Shown: positions 1 to 9,740 of the stretch, in pieces
Layout: every line of letters begins with the position of its first letter
Numbering within the stretch: the stretch's first letter is position 1
Notes under the pieces: generated by a model
What the model saw: only the letters and a program-made list of their open reading frames with translations
Databases searched by the model: none
Told to the model about the DNA's origin: nothing
Assembly (NCBI GenBank): GCA_017640485.1
Contig: JAEPQP010000008.1
Coordinates: 1-44,690 of the forward strand
Length of the DNA stretch: 44,690 nt
Direction: 5' to 3'
DNA from: Phycisphaerales bacterium
GTDB lineage: Bacteria > Planctomycetota > Phycisphaerae > Phycisphaerales > UBA1924
Program-made: the position numbers and the translations under genes

Positions 1-446
1 ACCTCGCGGGGCTGGGCTGCGATGACCAGTTGATCAAATCGATCATCGACAGCAGCCTGCTCTGAGCTGACTTCCCACGAATCATCTTCGATTTGCTTGA
101 CCCGTTCGATGCGCGTGCTGGTTTGGACAGGGAGTCCCTCAGCAAGATGCCGACTGATTGATCCCATGCTTGGTTTCCCAACGAATCGATCGTCCCACGC
201 TGCGCACACCCCCGCATCGATCCACGCGTGAACCGCAGATTGAAAGCCGGGATCATCGACGCGGAAGCTAGGCGCCCCGTGATCCGCGATCACCCGCCCG
301 TCCATGTGTGTGCGGGTCGAGATGCGACCGCCGACGCGGTATCCCTGATCAAAGATCTGCACGCCGCATCCAGCGGAAATGAGGGCTTGGGCGCATGACA
401 GCCCGCTGATCCCTCCACCAATGATGCCGACGCGAACTGAACTCAT
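1..446 (-). CDS. NAD(P)/FAD-dependent oxidoreductase, renalase-like (partial, runs off the left edge)
   Basis: My minus-strand translation begins MSSVRVGIIGGGISGLSCAQALISAGCGVQIFDQGYRVGGRISTRTHMDGRVIADHGAPSF: Rossmann GxGxxG plus GGRxSTR motif typical of FAD-dependent amine oxidase/renalase-like proteins. Confidence 0.85.
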   Translation of the reverse strand, partial: MSSVRVGIIGGGISGLSCAQALISAGCGVQIFDQGYRVGGRISTRTHMDGRVIADHGAPSFRVDDPGFQSAVHAWIDAGVCAAWDDRFVGKPSMGSISRHLAEGLPVQTSTRIERVKQIEDDSWEVSSEQAAVDDRFDQLVIAAQPRE

Positions 447-450
447 TGAG

Positions 451-1128
451 TTACTCGACGCGATCAAAGATGTATCCACCTTTGACCGCACCCCAGACCT
501 GCTCGCCCTCGTCGTCGTACCCACGATCCCAGGTCACCAACCGTTCACGATGCAGGAAGACCTCGCTGGTCGCGTAGGTCGCTCCGCGCAGAGTGGATTG
601 GCAGTCGCGTCCGTTGGTCGAACCGATGAACGCGTTCTGGGACGCATCCCAGCTCACGCTGATCGCGCATCCGATCCGCACACTCAGGTCATCTGGGGTC
701 AGATCCGACAATGGTTCGTCCTCGAGATACGCGAGCGCGTACGACTCGGGATCCTCGAAGCTATAAACCGTGGAGACAAACTCGTTCTCACCGGTTTGCT
801 CGAGCCGGTACACCCGCTGGCGGTACGGGCGATCCGACGCCGTCGCGACCGCTTGCTCGACATAGAGCCAAGGCCCATCGGTGCGATCCTGCCAGATCGG
901 GACCATGTTGAGCTCGATCTCATAGAACTCCGCATCGACCTGCGATTGGTTGTACGACGAGAAGGATCCGGTCAGGTACTGCTCAAACCGCATCATATTG
1001 AGCGAAGGACGCGCTTCTTCTTTGGATTTGAAGAACTGGAACCCGTTGCACGACGCGGTCAGCATCAGTGTGCAGACCATCGCGAGCGAGAAAGAGACCG
1101 ATTGAGTGAGTCGACGAGTAGTGTTCAT
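451..1128 (-). CDS. CpcT/CpeT-like (chromophore lyase family) putative lipoprotein
   Basis: Signal peptide with lipobox-like LTASC; family-like pattern FEQYLTGSFSSYNQSQ...YEIELNMVPIW...PWLYVEQAVA...PYRQRVYRL. Confidence 0.75.
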   Translation of the reverse strand: MNTTRRLTQSVSFSLAMVCTLMLTASCNGFQFFKSKEEARPSLNMMRFEQYLTGSFSSYNQSQVDAEFYEIELNMVPIWQDRTDGPWLYVEQAVATASDRPYRQRVYRLEQTGENEFVSTVYSFEDPESYALAYLEDEPLSDLTPDDLSVRIGCAISVSWDASQNAFIGSTNGRDCQSTLRGATYATSEVFLHRERLVTWDRGYDDEGEQVWGAVKGGYIFDRVE

Positions 1129-1163
1129 GGTGATCCCCTGTGAGTGATATGACCTGGCTTTGG

Positions 1164-3770
1164 TTACGGGTTTTTGGGTCGACCGTTGCTCTTACCCTTG
1201 CCCTTCCCGCCACCTTTGCCCTTGTTCTTTTTCTTCTGACCCGGACCCGCTTTGCCCGCGGCGTCCCTGCGGTAGTCCGTCTTTCCACGATCGCGCGATT
1301 TCGACTTCCGGCTGCGGCGCTGACCGCCGGGCATCTTCTTGAACCCAGCACCCTCGGTTTCGCCCAGACCTCCGAGACTGTCCCCGCCGAGCTTGAGTCC
1401 AACGCCAAGACCCTTGCCCTTTGCTTTGCCCGCGGCTCGGCTATCGGGATTCGCGATCAACAGATCCATCCGACGCATCGCCAGATCCACCTGCGCAACA
1501 GTCACCCGAACGCGATCCCCGATCGAGAAACTCCGTCCCGAATGGATATCCACAAGCGCCCCGGTCCGATCGTCGATCTTGAAGGTCGGGGGGCGTTTGT
1601 CACGCGTCGTGTCTCCTGGGAGATCGTGCTTCGCGACCATGCCGTCGGCGAGGTACTTCTCGATCTGTACATAGATCCCTTTGGAGGTCACGCCGGTGAC
1701 GAATCCGTCGAACTCTTCTCCGATATGCTCGGCCATCAACTGCAGCACGAGGAACTGACGGAGCTCCCGCTCCGCGTTCGCGGCGTTGACCTCGGTATTG
1801 GAGCAGTTGTTCCCGATCTCTTTGAGTTTCTGCTCATCAGGACACAACGGGCTATCACGCAGCTGCTTCCCGAGCGCCACCTTCGCATCGTCGGTCTTGG
1901 GAAAGTTCTTCCCGTTATCCGTGTGCTTGAGATACGCGACGAGCGCCCTGTGGAGCGTGAGGTCGGGATAGCGCCGGATTGGTGAAGTGAAGTGGGAGTA
2001 CGCCGTGGACGCGAGCGCGTAGTGACCAATGAGAGCAGGGGAATAGACCGCTTTGGTCATCGTCCGAAGCACAGCGGTATGCACCGCGCGAGCAGCACCG
2101 GTCCCGGCGGTCGCGTTGAGCAGTGTCTGGAGTTCTTCACGCGAAGGATTCTTCGGGATCCGGTACCCCGCGACCATCGCGGTTTTCTTGAGTTCCTCAA
2201 CATCGCCCGGGGTTGGTTCGGGGTGGGTGCGCCGAAGAACCGGTACGCGCATGGATTCAAAGAGCGTCGCGAGCGCCTCGTTCGCTTCGACCATGAACAT
2301 CTCGATGATCGTGTGGGTGAACGCGTCGTCTTCTTTGTGCGCGTCGATGACCTTGCCGTTGTCATCAAAGACGAGCTCGACTTCTGGGAGATCCAGATGG
2401 ATCATGCCCGCTTTCTCGCGGCGAGCGCGGATCAATCGAGCGAGCTTATCCATGTCCTTGCACACATCGATGATCTCTTGCGAGTGGGGGGTATCAGTCT
2501 TTGCGTTTTTCTTCGCTTCTTCGAGATCCCCATCAATCAGCGCCTGAGCTTCGAGATAGGTCATCCGTTTCGCGGATTTGATCAGCGATTGGCACACGCC
2601 GCGCGAACGGACATTGCCCATCTTGTCGTAGCGGATGATGCAGGTCTTCGCGTACCGGAGCACGCCTTCTTGCAGCGAGCAGATCCCGTTGGACAGCACC
2701 TCGGGGAGCATCGGGATCACCAAGCGGGGAAGATACACCGAGTTCCCACGCTCCGCGGCTTCCACATCCAGCGCCGAGTCGGGCGCGATGAAGTGCGACA
2801 CATCCGCGATGTGGATCCCCAGTTCCCAGCCCCCGTCATCGAGTTGCTTGAGCGAGATCGCGTCGTCGTAATCCTTCGCGTCGGGTGGATCAATCGTGCA
2901 GATCAGGTCCCCCGTCAGATCACGACGCATGTCCAGTGCTTCGATCCCGTCGCTCTCGTACCGCGACATCTCTTCATCGAACCGCTGCGTCGCTTCGCGT
3001 GCTTGCTGGACGCAGGATTCCGGGAAGTCATTGCTGGGGAGCCCGTACGCCGCGATGACCGCTTGCGTCTCGACATCGGGATCACCCGCTTCTCCGAGCA
3101 CCTTCGTGATCACGCCCTCTGCGAGGTAGTCCCCCTCCGGGTAATCGATGATCTCGATGACCACCTTATCGCCGGGCTTTACATTCTTGGATTCTGCATC
3201 GCGGATGATGATCGGGTCGGTGAGTTCTCGTCCGTCGGGATAGACCAACCAGCGACCGTCGCGTTTGTCGATCTCTCCAGAGAACGCCGCGCGTTTGCGA
3301 GCGACGATGTCGATGACTTCTCCCGAGTACTGACGCTCGAGTGTCCCGAGCTTGCGTTCGCGCCGCTGATCGCGCTGGTAGTACACCTTGACGGTATCGC
3401 GATCCAGGGCTCCGCCCGTCGCATGCGCCGGGATAAAGACATCCCCGCCGTGGGTGACCTTTGATGGAGAGAAGAACCCGAATCCACTCTTGGTCGAGCG
3501 GAACTCGCCGATCGCTTCCCCCTCGTCTTCACGGAACGGGAGCGTGATCTTCCCGGCGTCATCAAGCGCCACGACCTCCTCGGCCGCGAGCTCGCGGACA
3601 GCGGCGCCGAACTCCTCGATATCCTCGATGTTCAGGTCTCGAGCAACCAGTGGGATCTGAGCGGGGACATACGAATCGTGTGAGATGTGGGCGACCAATC
3701 GGGCGCGATAGCGTTCTGGCATAGCAGACTGTATCGACCCATCCGCCCATACGACGGCAGAATCCCCCAT
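1164..3770 (-). CDS. rnr: Ribonuclease R (RNase II/R family exoribonuclease) with Lys/Gly-rich C-terminal tail
   Basis: RNB motifs DLTGDLICTIDPPDAKDYDDAISL, HIADVSHFI, S1-like C-terminal region, basic tail; 868 aa. Confidence 0.95.
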   Translation of the reverse strand: MGDSAVVWADGSIQSAMPERYRARLVAHISHDSYVPAQIPLVARDLNIEDIEEFGAAVRELAAEEVVALDDAGKITLPFREDEGEAIGEFRSTKSGFGFFSPSKVTHGGDVFIPAHATGGALDRDTVKVYYQRDQRRERKLGTLERQYSGEVIDIVARKRAAFSGEIDKRDGRWLVYPDGRELTDPIIIRDAESKNVKPGDKVVIEIIDYPEGDYLAEGVITKVLGEAGDPDVETQAVIAAYGLPSNDFPESCVQQAREATQRFDEEMSRYESDGIEALDMRRDLTGDLICTIDPPDAKDYDDAISLKQLDDGGWELGIHIADVSHFIAPDSALDVEAAERGNSVYLPRLVIPMLPEVLSNGICSLQEGVLRYAKTCIIRYDKMGNVRSRGVCQSLIKSAKRMTYLEAQALIDGDLEEAKKNAKTDTPHSQEIIDVCKDMDKLARLIRARREKAGMIHLDLPEVELVFDDNGKVIDAHKEDDAFTHTIIEMFMVEANEALATLFESMRVPVLRRTHPEPTPGDVEELKKTAMVAGYRIPKNPSREELQTLLNATAGTGAARAVHTAVLRTMTKAVYSPALIGHYALASTAYSHFTSPIRRYPDLTLHRALVAYLKHTDNGKNFPKTDDAKVALGKQLRDSPLCPDEQKLKEIGNNCSNTEVNAANAERELRQFLVLQLMAEHIGEEFDGFVTGVTSKGIYVQIEKYLADGMVAKHDLPGDTTRDKRPPTFKIDDRTGALVDIHSGRSFSIGDRVRVTVAQVDLAMRRMDLLIANPDSRAAGKAKGKGLGVGLKLGGDSLGGLGETEGAGFKKMPGGQRRSRKSKSRDRGKTDYRRDAAGKAGPGQKKKNKGKGGGKGKGKSNGRPKNP

Positions 3771-3800
3771 CCGGACGCGATCTTGTCCATATCATCACCC

Positions 3801-4592
3801 ATGCCGTTGTCTGCGAGCAATCTCTCATTTGCGTACCCAAAGGGACCCACAGTCCTCAAGCAGATCGAATGCTCGATCCATCCAGGATCCATCACCGCGA
3901 TCATTGGACCCAACGGAGCCGGGAAGTCCACTTTGCTGCGGATCCTTGCGGGACTCACCACGCCCGATGAGGGCTCGGTCACTCTCGACGGCTCCTCAAT
4001 CCATTCTCTCAGCGCCCAGTCCCGCGCTCGGCAGATCGCATTCATCGCGCAGCGTTCGTCACTCGCGTTCGATTTCGATGCGAGAATGGTCATCTCGTTC
4101 GGTCGATTGGCGCTGGAGAAGGATGCCGCAGCCGTGGATCGAGCGATTGAGCGATTCGGGTTGATCGATCTCGCTGATCGACCCGTCGGATCCCTGTCGA
4201 TCGGTCAGCAGCAACGCGTATCGCTCGCACGAGCGTGGGCGCAGCTCGATCCGTTCAGTTTCACCGATTCTGCTGCATCGAGGTACCTCCTCGCCGACGA
4301 ACCCACCTCTGCGATGGATCCCAAGCACCAACTCGACACGATGGACGCACTACGCGATCTCGCTGAGCAAGGCATCGGGGTCGCGTTCGTCGCGCACGAC
4401 CTCACGCTCGCATCACGAGCCGCGGATCGGGTGGTCCTGATGAGCGAGCAAGGCACCATCGAAGCGCACGGCCCGATCGACGAGGTCCTGACCCCCGATC
4501 GACTTACCAAGATCTTTGAAACCCCCTTCATTTCCGGCGATATACAAGGGCGTCGGTTCGTCATCCCAGACGCTTTATCCCCAGATCCTTGA
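3801..4592 (+). CDS. ABC transporter ATP-binding protein, HmuV/FecE-like
   Basis: Walker A GPNGAGKST, signature LSIGQQQR, Walker B YLLADEPTS; start at internal ATG 3801, since the longer ORF start overlaps rnr. Confidence 0.88.
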   Translation: MPLSASNLSFAYPKGPTVLKQIECSIHPGSITAIIGPNGAGKSTLLRILAGLTTPDEGSVTLDGSSIHSLSAQSRARQIAFIAQRSSLAFDFDARMVISFGRLALEKDAAAVDRAIERFGLIDLADRPVGSLSIGQQQRVSLARAWAQLDPFSFTDSAASRYLLADEPTSAMDPKHQLDTMDALRDLAEQGIGVAFVAHDLTLASRAADRVVLMSEQGTIEAHGPIDEVLTPDRLTKIFETPFISGDIQGRRFVIPDALSPDP

Positions 4593-4606
4593 TATACTGA
4601 GTACGA

Positions 4607-5455
4607 ATGAATCTTCAATCGATCATCCAAATGATCCTCGGCAACCCGATCCTCATCATCCTGCTCATCGGGGGTGGGTCTTCGTTGCTTCGTGCCTTCA
4701 AGACCATGAAGGAAAAGCAAGCGCAGAAGCGTGTGCGTCAGCAGATCATCGAGCAGCAGCGCCAAGCGGAACTCGATGAACTCCGGACCGGTCGTCGATC
4801 AGCATCTCCCCAAGCATCACCCGCGCCGGCTGTTACACAGACACAGAACGACCTAGCGAGCAAGAAGCGTCAACAGGAACTCAAGCGACAACGCATCGAA
4901 GAGATCCGTCAAGCACGCATCGAGCAGCTTAAGAAGATCCGGGAAAAGCGCAGCGCTTCCCAATCAGCCAATCGCGCCCCAAATCCATCATCCCAGCAAT
5001 CCCGCAGAACACCAACCGCTGGATCTGGTCGCCAATCCCAACCGCGTCCAGCACGACCCCAGCCGCAGCGATCTGCCCAGCCGACCGCGCGGTCAACTGT
5101 CCAGTCGGCTCAGCAGAGCGCCACGCCGTACGCTCGCAAGAACCCAACGCCGTACGCGCCGGTCCAGTCCAAGAAGCAATCGATCCAAGCGTCCCAGCCT
5201 GAGCGCTCACGCAAAATCCAGAATGAATCGATCCAGCAGGACCAGCAGTCGCTTGTTTCACCCCGGCGACGCCGCGTGACTGAGGACAGCAACAAGATCG
5301 AGGTCGGGGCCGTGCCCGTCGCTCAGCGATCCATCCGCAAGGGTGTCGGCAAGCGAATCCGCTCGGATCTGCGATACGCGTTGATCGCCAAGGAAGTCCT
5401 CGGCACCCCGGTGGGGCTCCGATCACAGGGTGATGATGGATTTGGGACTCTATAA
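4607..5455 (+). CDS. Hypothetical protein, N-terminal membrane anchor and charged Gln/Arg-rich low-complexity region
   Basis: Hydrophobic MNLQSIIQMILGNPILIILLIGGGSSLL followed by coiled-coil-like KQAQKRVRQQIIEQQRQAELDELR; same strand and spacing as neighbours. Confidence 0.7.
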   Translation: MNLQSIIQMILGNPILIILLIGGGSSLLRAFKTMKEKQAQKRVRQQIIEQQRQAELDELRTGRRSASPQASPAPAVTQTQNDLASKKRQQELKRQRIEEIRQARIEQLKKIREKRSASQSANRAPNPSSQQSRRTPTAGSGRQSQPRPARPQPQRSAQPTARSTVQSAQQSATPYARKNPTPYAPVQSKKQSIQASQPERSRKIQNESIQQDQQSLVSPRRRRVTEDSNKIEVGAVPVAQRSIRKGVGKRIRSDLRYALIAKEVLGTPVGLRSQGDDGFGTL

Positions 5456-5510
5456 TCATCAATAGCCGATGACTGAAGCAGTGACCCACCAGACCAACGA
5501 GACCACCCGC

Positions 5511-6320
5511 ATGAGCAGACCCATCACCACAAGTTTGAGCATCCTCGCGTGGACGACGCTCGTATGCTCGCTGGGCGCCTGTGGCACGCTTGATAACGCA
5601 CCACGCGGTGCGGGCTCGCTCCGCGACATCATCGCTCCGCAAACCTCACCGACCACCGCCGCGATCCTCGCGACCGATGAATACAACGCCGAGAACCGCT
5701 ACCGGGGCACAACCATGCTCGCGAGCGCCCCGTTCGGCGGAGATCCCATCTACCTCGAACTCTACATCGACGGCACCGACGACGAGGACCCCGGGGTCCG
5801 CGCCACCTGCATCCGAGCGCTCGGTCGTCACGGCGACCCCATCCACGCGCCATACCTGATCAAAGCACTCGAAGACGAGGACCGCAAGGTCCGCATTGCC
5901 GCGGCGCGGGGTCTCCAGCGTGTGCACACCAACGATGCGGTCCCCGCGCTCATCCGCGCGATCGATGAGAGCAAAGAACCCGATGCGGATGTCCGCGCCA
6001 GCGCCGCAGATGCGTTGGGACAGTACCGCGCACCGTTCGTGGTTCAATCGCTCATCGCGGCTCTCCGCGACACCCGACTCGTCGTCAACAACCGGGTCCA
6101 GAACTCGCTGAATGTGATGACCGGACAGGACTTTGGGCTCGACCACAGCGCGTGGCTCGAGTGGTACAACTCAACCGATGATCTCTTCGCGGCTGGTCAG
6201 GTCTACACCTACCCAGTCTTCAATCGCAAGAAGCAGATCATCGAGTACCTGCCGTTCATGGGATCACCCCCCAACGAGACGACCTCGACCCCGGTTGGCC
6301 TGAATCCCGTCGAAGAATAA
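5511..6320 (+). CDS. HEAT-repeat-containing lipoprotein
   Basis: Signal peptide with LGAC lipobox; repeats DPGVRATCIRALGRHGDPIHAPYLIKAL / DRKVRIAAARGLQRV / DADVRASAADALGQY. Confidence 0.82.
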   Translation: MSRPITTSLSILAWTTLVCSLGACGTLDNAPRGAGSLRDIIAPQTSPTTAAILATDEYNAENRYRGTTMLASAPFGGDPIYLELYIDGTDDEDPGVRATCIRALGRHGDPIHAPYLIKALEDEDRKVRIAAARGLQRVHTNDAVPALIRAIDESKEPDADVRASAADALGQYRAPFVVQSLIAALRDTRLVVNNRVQNSLNVMTGQDFGLDHSAWLEWYNSTDDLFAAGQVYTYPVFNRKKQIIEYLPFMGSPPNETTSTPVGLNPVEE

Positions 6321-6372
6321 TCCAATCGATCTGAGCTGTCCCAGACAGATCTGAACGGTCCGAGAACTCAGC

Positions 6373-7398
6373 GTGTACCGATTTGGAGTGGTCGGAGAAT
6401 CGTGCGAATCCGATAGTTCAGATGTGCGAGCACTGACCCTCCAATCTGGTTCCCCTGTCCTTTCACCCGAATATCCGGACCCATCGCTTTCCGCTGGATT
6501 CGCGATCATCAAGCCGACGCTTGTGCTGCTGACGCAAGCGGATATCCGAGCGTGCCGATCTGCGGATCCGCTCGGCGTGCTTGGTCACCAGTTCGTCGGG
6601 ATCGTCGATCAATCCGACAACCCCGATCTCATCGGTCAACGCGTTGTGGGTGATGTCAACATCACCAACCCCGAGTCACCACTCGCGAAGCGCGGGATCG
6701 GTCACCACGATCCCCAGCGCGGGATCCTGGGTATCCGTGCGATCGATGGGTGTCTCAGCGACCGCTTCATCATCCCTGAACGGAACCTCGCGCTCGTCCC
6801 AGACGAGATTGACGATGAACGGGCGGTCTTTACCAATCAACTCGCCGCCGCGATCCATGTGTCGAGGATCCAGCGCATCGAAGGCAAGACCTTCGTGACC
6901 GTGCTTGGAGGAGATCTGACCGCGCTGCTCTGCGCCCAGATCATGAGCAATCTGAACGCATCGGTCCGCATGCTCACAGGACGCAGCGATCGACTCGAAC
7001 TCTGCGCCAAGTGGGGGATCAAACATCGTCACTTGGACCAGGTCGGACGGCGCGCCGATCAGGACATCGTGATCGATACGCTGACCGAACCCGAGTCGCT
7101 CAGCACAGCACTCGCGATGGCGCGTCCACGCGGAGCGATCATCCTCCAGAGCCACCCCGTCAGCGGGATCGCGGAACCATCGCTCGATACCAACGACATC
7201 GCGATGGTCATCGAACGCGAACTCAAGCTCTACGGCTCGCGCTGCGGACAGATCAACGACGGGCTCGAACTGCTCCGCTCAGGAACCATCGACCTCTCGG
7301 GACTCATCACCAAACGCGTCCGCTTTGACGATGTGATGAGCGGGCTCAGAGCCGCGGTCGAACCGAACCACATCGGGGTGATTGTGCAGATGCGTTGA
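6373..7398 (+). CDS. Medium-chain dehydrogenase/reductase (alcohol dehydrogenase-like), apparently lacking Zn ligands; the start may be a downstream GTG
   Basis: GVLGHQFVGIVDQ...IGQRVVGDVNI...PERNLALVPDEI...LAAAIH...VLGGDLTALLCAQIM resembles MDR fold with Rossmann segment. Confidence 0.78.
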   Translation: MYRFGVVGESCESDSSDVRALTLQSGSPVLSPEYPDPSLSAGFAIIKPTLVLLTQADIRACRSADPLGVLGHQFVGIVDQSDNPDLIGQRVVGDVNITNPESPLAKRGIGHHDPQRGILGIRAIDGCLSDRFIIPERNLALVPDEIDDERAVFTNQLAAAIHVSRIQRIEGKTFVTVLGGDLTALLCAQIMSNLNASVRMLTGRSDRLELCAKWGIKHRHLDQVGRRADQDIVIDTLTEPESLSTALAMARPRGAIILQSHPVSGIAEPSLDTNDIAMVIERELKLYGSRCGQINDGLELLRSGTIDLSGLITKRVRFDDVMSGLRAAVEPNHIGVIVQMR

Positions 7399-7406
7399 GA
7401 TTGACC

Positions 7407-7991
7407 TTACGGTGTCACAGCAGGGATGACACTTGCCGCGTCTGGCCATAACCAAGCGAAGATCCCAGCGGTGACGAGCGCGAATACGACCCCATCGATG
7501 AGACTGGTCACGATAAAGCGGTTGGGCTTTGCGAGAAAGAAATCATTGGCCAAGCCACCCATGCAGTATCCGAGGATGCCCGCTGTCCCGACCACACGGA
7601 AGACATCCATGTAGTCTGCGCCGGGTGCAAGCCCGATCCCGGCTAGGTAGGCACAGATCGCCGAGATGATCAGATACGAAACGAAGCATTTGAAGAGGTT
7701 CGCTCCAAAGTTTGCGGGTCCCGATTGGATTGTGATCAATCCCCAGGGGCCTGCTTTCCATCTCGCTTTGAACTCATCGGATTTCAGATCTTTGCCGTGA
7801 CATCCAGGGAACATGTAGAGTCCCGGCTTGATGTTCAATGGACGGATCGCTTGATCGAAGCTTTCTTCATCATCCAGTGATTTGATATCGGGTGTGTGGA
7901 TCGGGAGCGCCATCCAGATGAAGGCGCTGACCATAAACACCGCGACTGACGAAACGAGGATCGGGATCCAAAGATCTGCAAGACCAACCAT
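7407..7991 (-). CDS. Hypothetical membrane protein
   Basis: Several hydrophobic segments (MVGLADLWIPILVSSVAVFMVSAFIWMALP; LFKCFVSYLIISAICAYLAGIGL; SLIDGVVFALVTAGIFAWLW). Confidence 0.75.
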   Translation of the reverse strand: MVGLADLWIPILVSSVAVFMVSAFIWMALPIHTPDIKSLDDEESFDQAIRPLNIKPGLYMFPGCHGKDLKSDEFKARWKAGPWGLITIQSGPANFGANLFKCFVSYLIISAICAYLAGIGLAPGADYMDVFRVVGTAGILGYCMGGLANDFFLAKPNRFIVTSLIDGVVFALVTAGIFAWLWPDAASVIPAVTP

Positions 7992-8074
7992 GATGTCCAC
8001 CTTTCAGTTGTGTCGTGTCCTGTGAGAATCCGTCCAGTATACCAGAATCCAGTACCTGATCAGGGAATAGAAAA

Positions 8075-8095
8075 AACCCGCTCAGGAAGCAGGTT
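8075..8095 (-). terminator. Putative intrinsic terminator downstream of clpP (minus strand)
   Basis: Minus strand AACCTGCttcctgaGCGGGTT followed by T run; one internal mismatch. Confidence 0.6.
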
Positions 8096-8128
8096 TCGGG
8101 GTATCCAATAGTTTGAGAGTGCGTTGGC

Positions 8129-8746
8129 TCAGCCTTGATTGACCGGCATCGCTTCAAGCACGCTGTCGATCAAGCCGTATTCGATCATCTCGTGATCGTC
8201 GAGCCAGAGGTTGCGGTCACAATCCGCATGAATCTTCTCGCGATCCTGACCCGTCGCGTTCGCGTAGATGTCGTACAGACGATCACGCAAGCGGAGCATC
8301 TCTTTCGCTTCGATCTCCAGATCGGTCGCTTGTCCTTCCATGATCCCGGAGATCAATGGCTGGTGCATGAGATTGCGAGCGTTCTTCAGACAGTACCGTT
8401 TGCCCTTAGCGCCTGACGATGCGATCACGGATCCCATCGATGCGGCTTGCCCGATGATGTAGGTGTTGACATCGGGCTTGATATAGTTCATGGTGTCCAC
8501 GATCCCCAGACCAGCCGTGACTGATCCGCCTGGGGAGTTGACATACATGTGGATATCAGCGCTGGGATCCTCGTTCGCGAGGAACAAGAGCTGCGCGACG
8601 ATGAGGTTCGCCATATCGTCCATCACCCCTCCGGTGACAAAGACGATGCGATCCTTCAGGAGCCGTGAGAAAATATCGTACGAGCGTTCGCCGCGGCCGG
8701 TTTGCTCGATGACGATGGGGACCAGTTGTGCACTTGGATTGGACAT
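8129..8746 (-). CDS. clpP: ATP-dependent Clp protease proteolytic subunit
   Basis: [37 protein letters not shown]...[13 protein letters not shown]...[14 protein letters not shown]...MHQPL; start at ATG 8746, not the upstream extension. Confidence 0.96.
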   Translation of the reverse strand: MSNPSAQLVPIVIEQTGRGERSYDIFSRLLKDRIVFVTGGVMDDMANLIVAQLLFLANEDPSADIHMYVNSPGGSVTAGLGIVDTMNYIKPDVNTYIIGQAASMGSVIASSGAKGKRYCLKNARNLMHQPLISGIMEGQATDLEIEAKEMLRLRDRLYDIYANATGQDREKIHADCDRNLWLDDHEMIEYGLIDSVLEAMPVNQG

Positions 8747-8795
8747 ATTGAGTTCACCTAATCGGGTGTGTGTTGTGGACAGATACGCGGGACGA

Positions 8796-9398
8796 TCAGC
8801 TCGCAGGAGGCGCCTTGCTCGGATCCTTGAGCGGTTCAACGAGAACCTCATCGACCAAGCCGTATTCCTTTGCTTCTTGAGCATCGAAGTAGCGGTCACG
8901 CTCGGAATCCTCGCGGATCCGATCAGCGGACTGGCCGGTATGCTTCGCGAGGATATCGATCATCGTCTGCTTCGATTTGATGATCTGCTCCGCTTGGAGA
9001 CGGATGTCTTCCGCTTGACCAGTGATCCCGCCGTACGGCTGATGGATCATGACCTTCGCGTGCGGCAGCATGAATCGACGACCCTTGGTCCCAGCGGTCA
9101 GCAGGACCGATCCGCCCGAGTATGCACGACCGATGCAGTAAGTCGCGATCGGGGAACTCAGGAATCGCATGGTGTCGTAGAGCGCGAGGGTATCGTCCAC
9201 AGCTCCGCCTGGGGAGTTGATGTAGAAGTTGATTTCTTGATTTCGGCGCTGATTCTCGAGGTAGAGCATCTGCATCATGACGCGTGAGGCCGAGGCATGA
9301 TTAATCTCGCCGACGAGGAACACAATCCGGTTCTCGAGCAAAAGCTCATCGATCCCCATCTCGCGCGTCCGTTGATAACTTACTGAAGCTGAAGCCAT
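8796..9398 (-). CDS. clpP: Second ClpP paralogue (Clp protease proteolytic subunit)
   Basis: [19 protein letters not shown]...[35 protein letters not shown]; catalytic Ser and His motifs present. Confidence 0.94.
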   Translation of the reverse strand: MASASVSYQRTREMGIDELLLENRIVFLVGEINHASASRVMMQMLYLENQRRNQEINFYINSPGGAVDDTLALYDTMRFLSSPIATYCIGRAYSGGSVLLTAGTKGRRFMLPHAKVMIHQPYGGITGQAEDIRLQAEQIIKSKQTMIDILAKHTGQSADRIREDSERDRYFDAQEAKEYGLVDEVLVEPLKDPSKAPPAS

Positions 9399-9740
9399 AA
9401 GTCGTTCCCTGACATGTGCCAAGAGTTCATTTCTGAAGATCCGGCGGACCTTCCATTTCCCCGACAAGCGGGGCATAATCCTGTATATCTATCGGGAATC
9501 GACGATCCCAGCATGATATTCCCTGAAGAATCCGCCTGAAAAACAAATCCTGTCCTTTGAACACTTCTCCCTACTCGAACGCGGATCAAGACCCGCACTT
9601 TGGGGTTCAGGACCTTCTTGCGTTGCTCTTTGCGAGCGAGCTTTCTACAGTTCCGACCTGCACAGGGGGTCCCAGACCCAGAAATCCACCCGTCCCAGTT
9701 CCTTATATAGAGGAATGGTGACCCAGAAAGAGACGATCCC

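Noticed and set aside
1992-3464. 490-aa plus-strand ORF
   Set aside because: Lies wholly antisense to rnr, which has clear family motifs; translation has no recognisable family.
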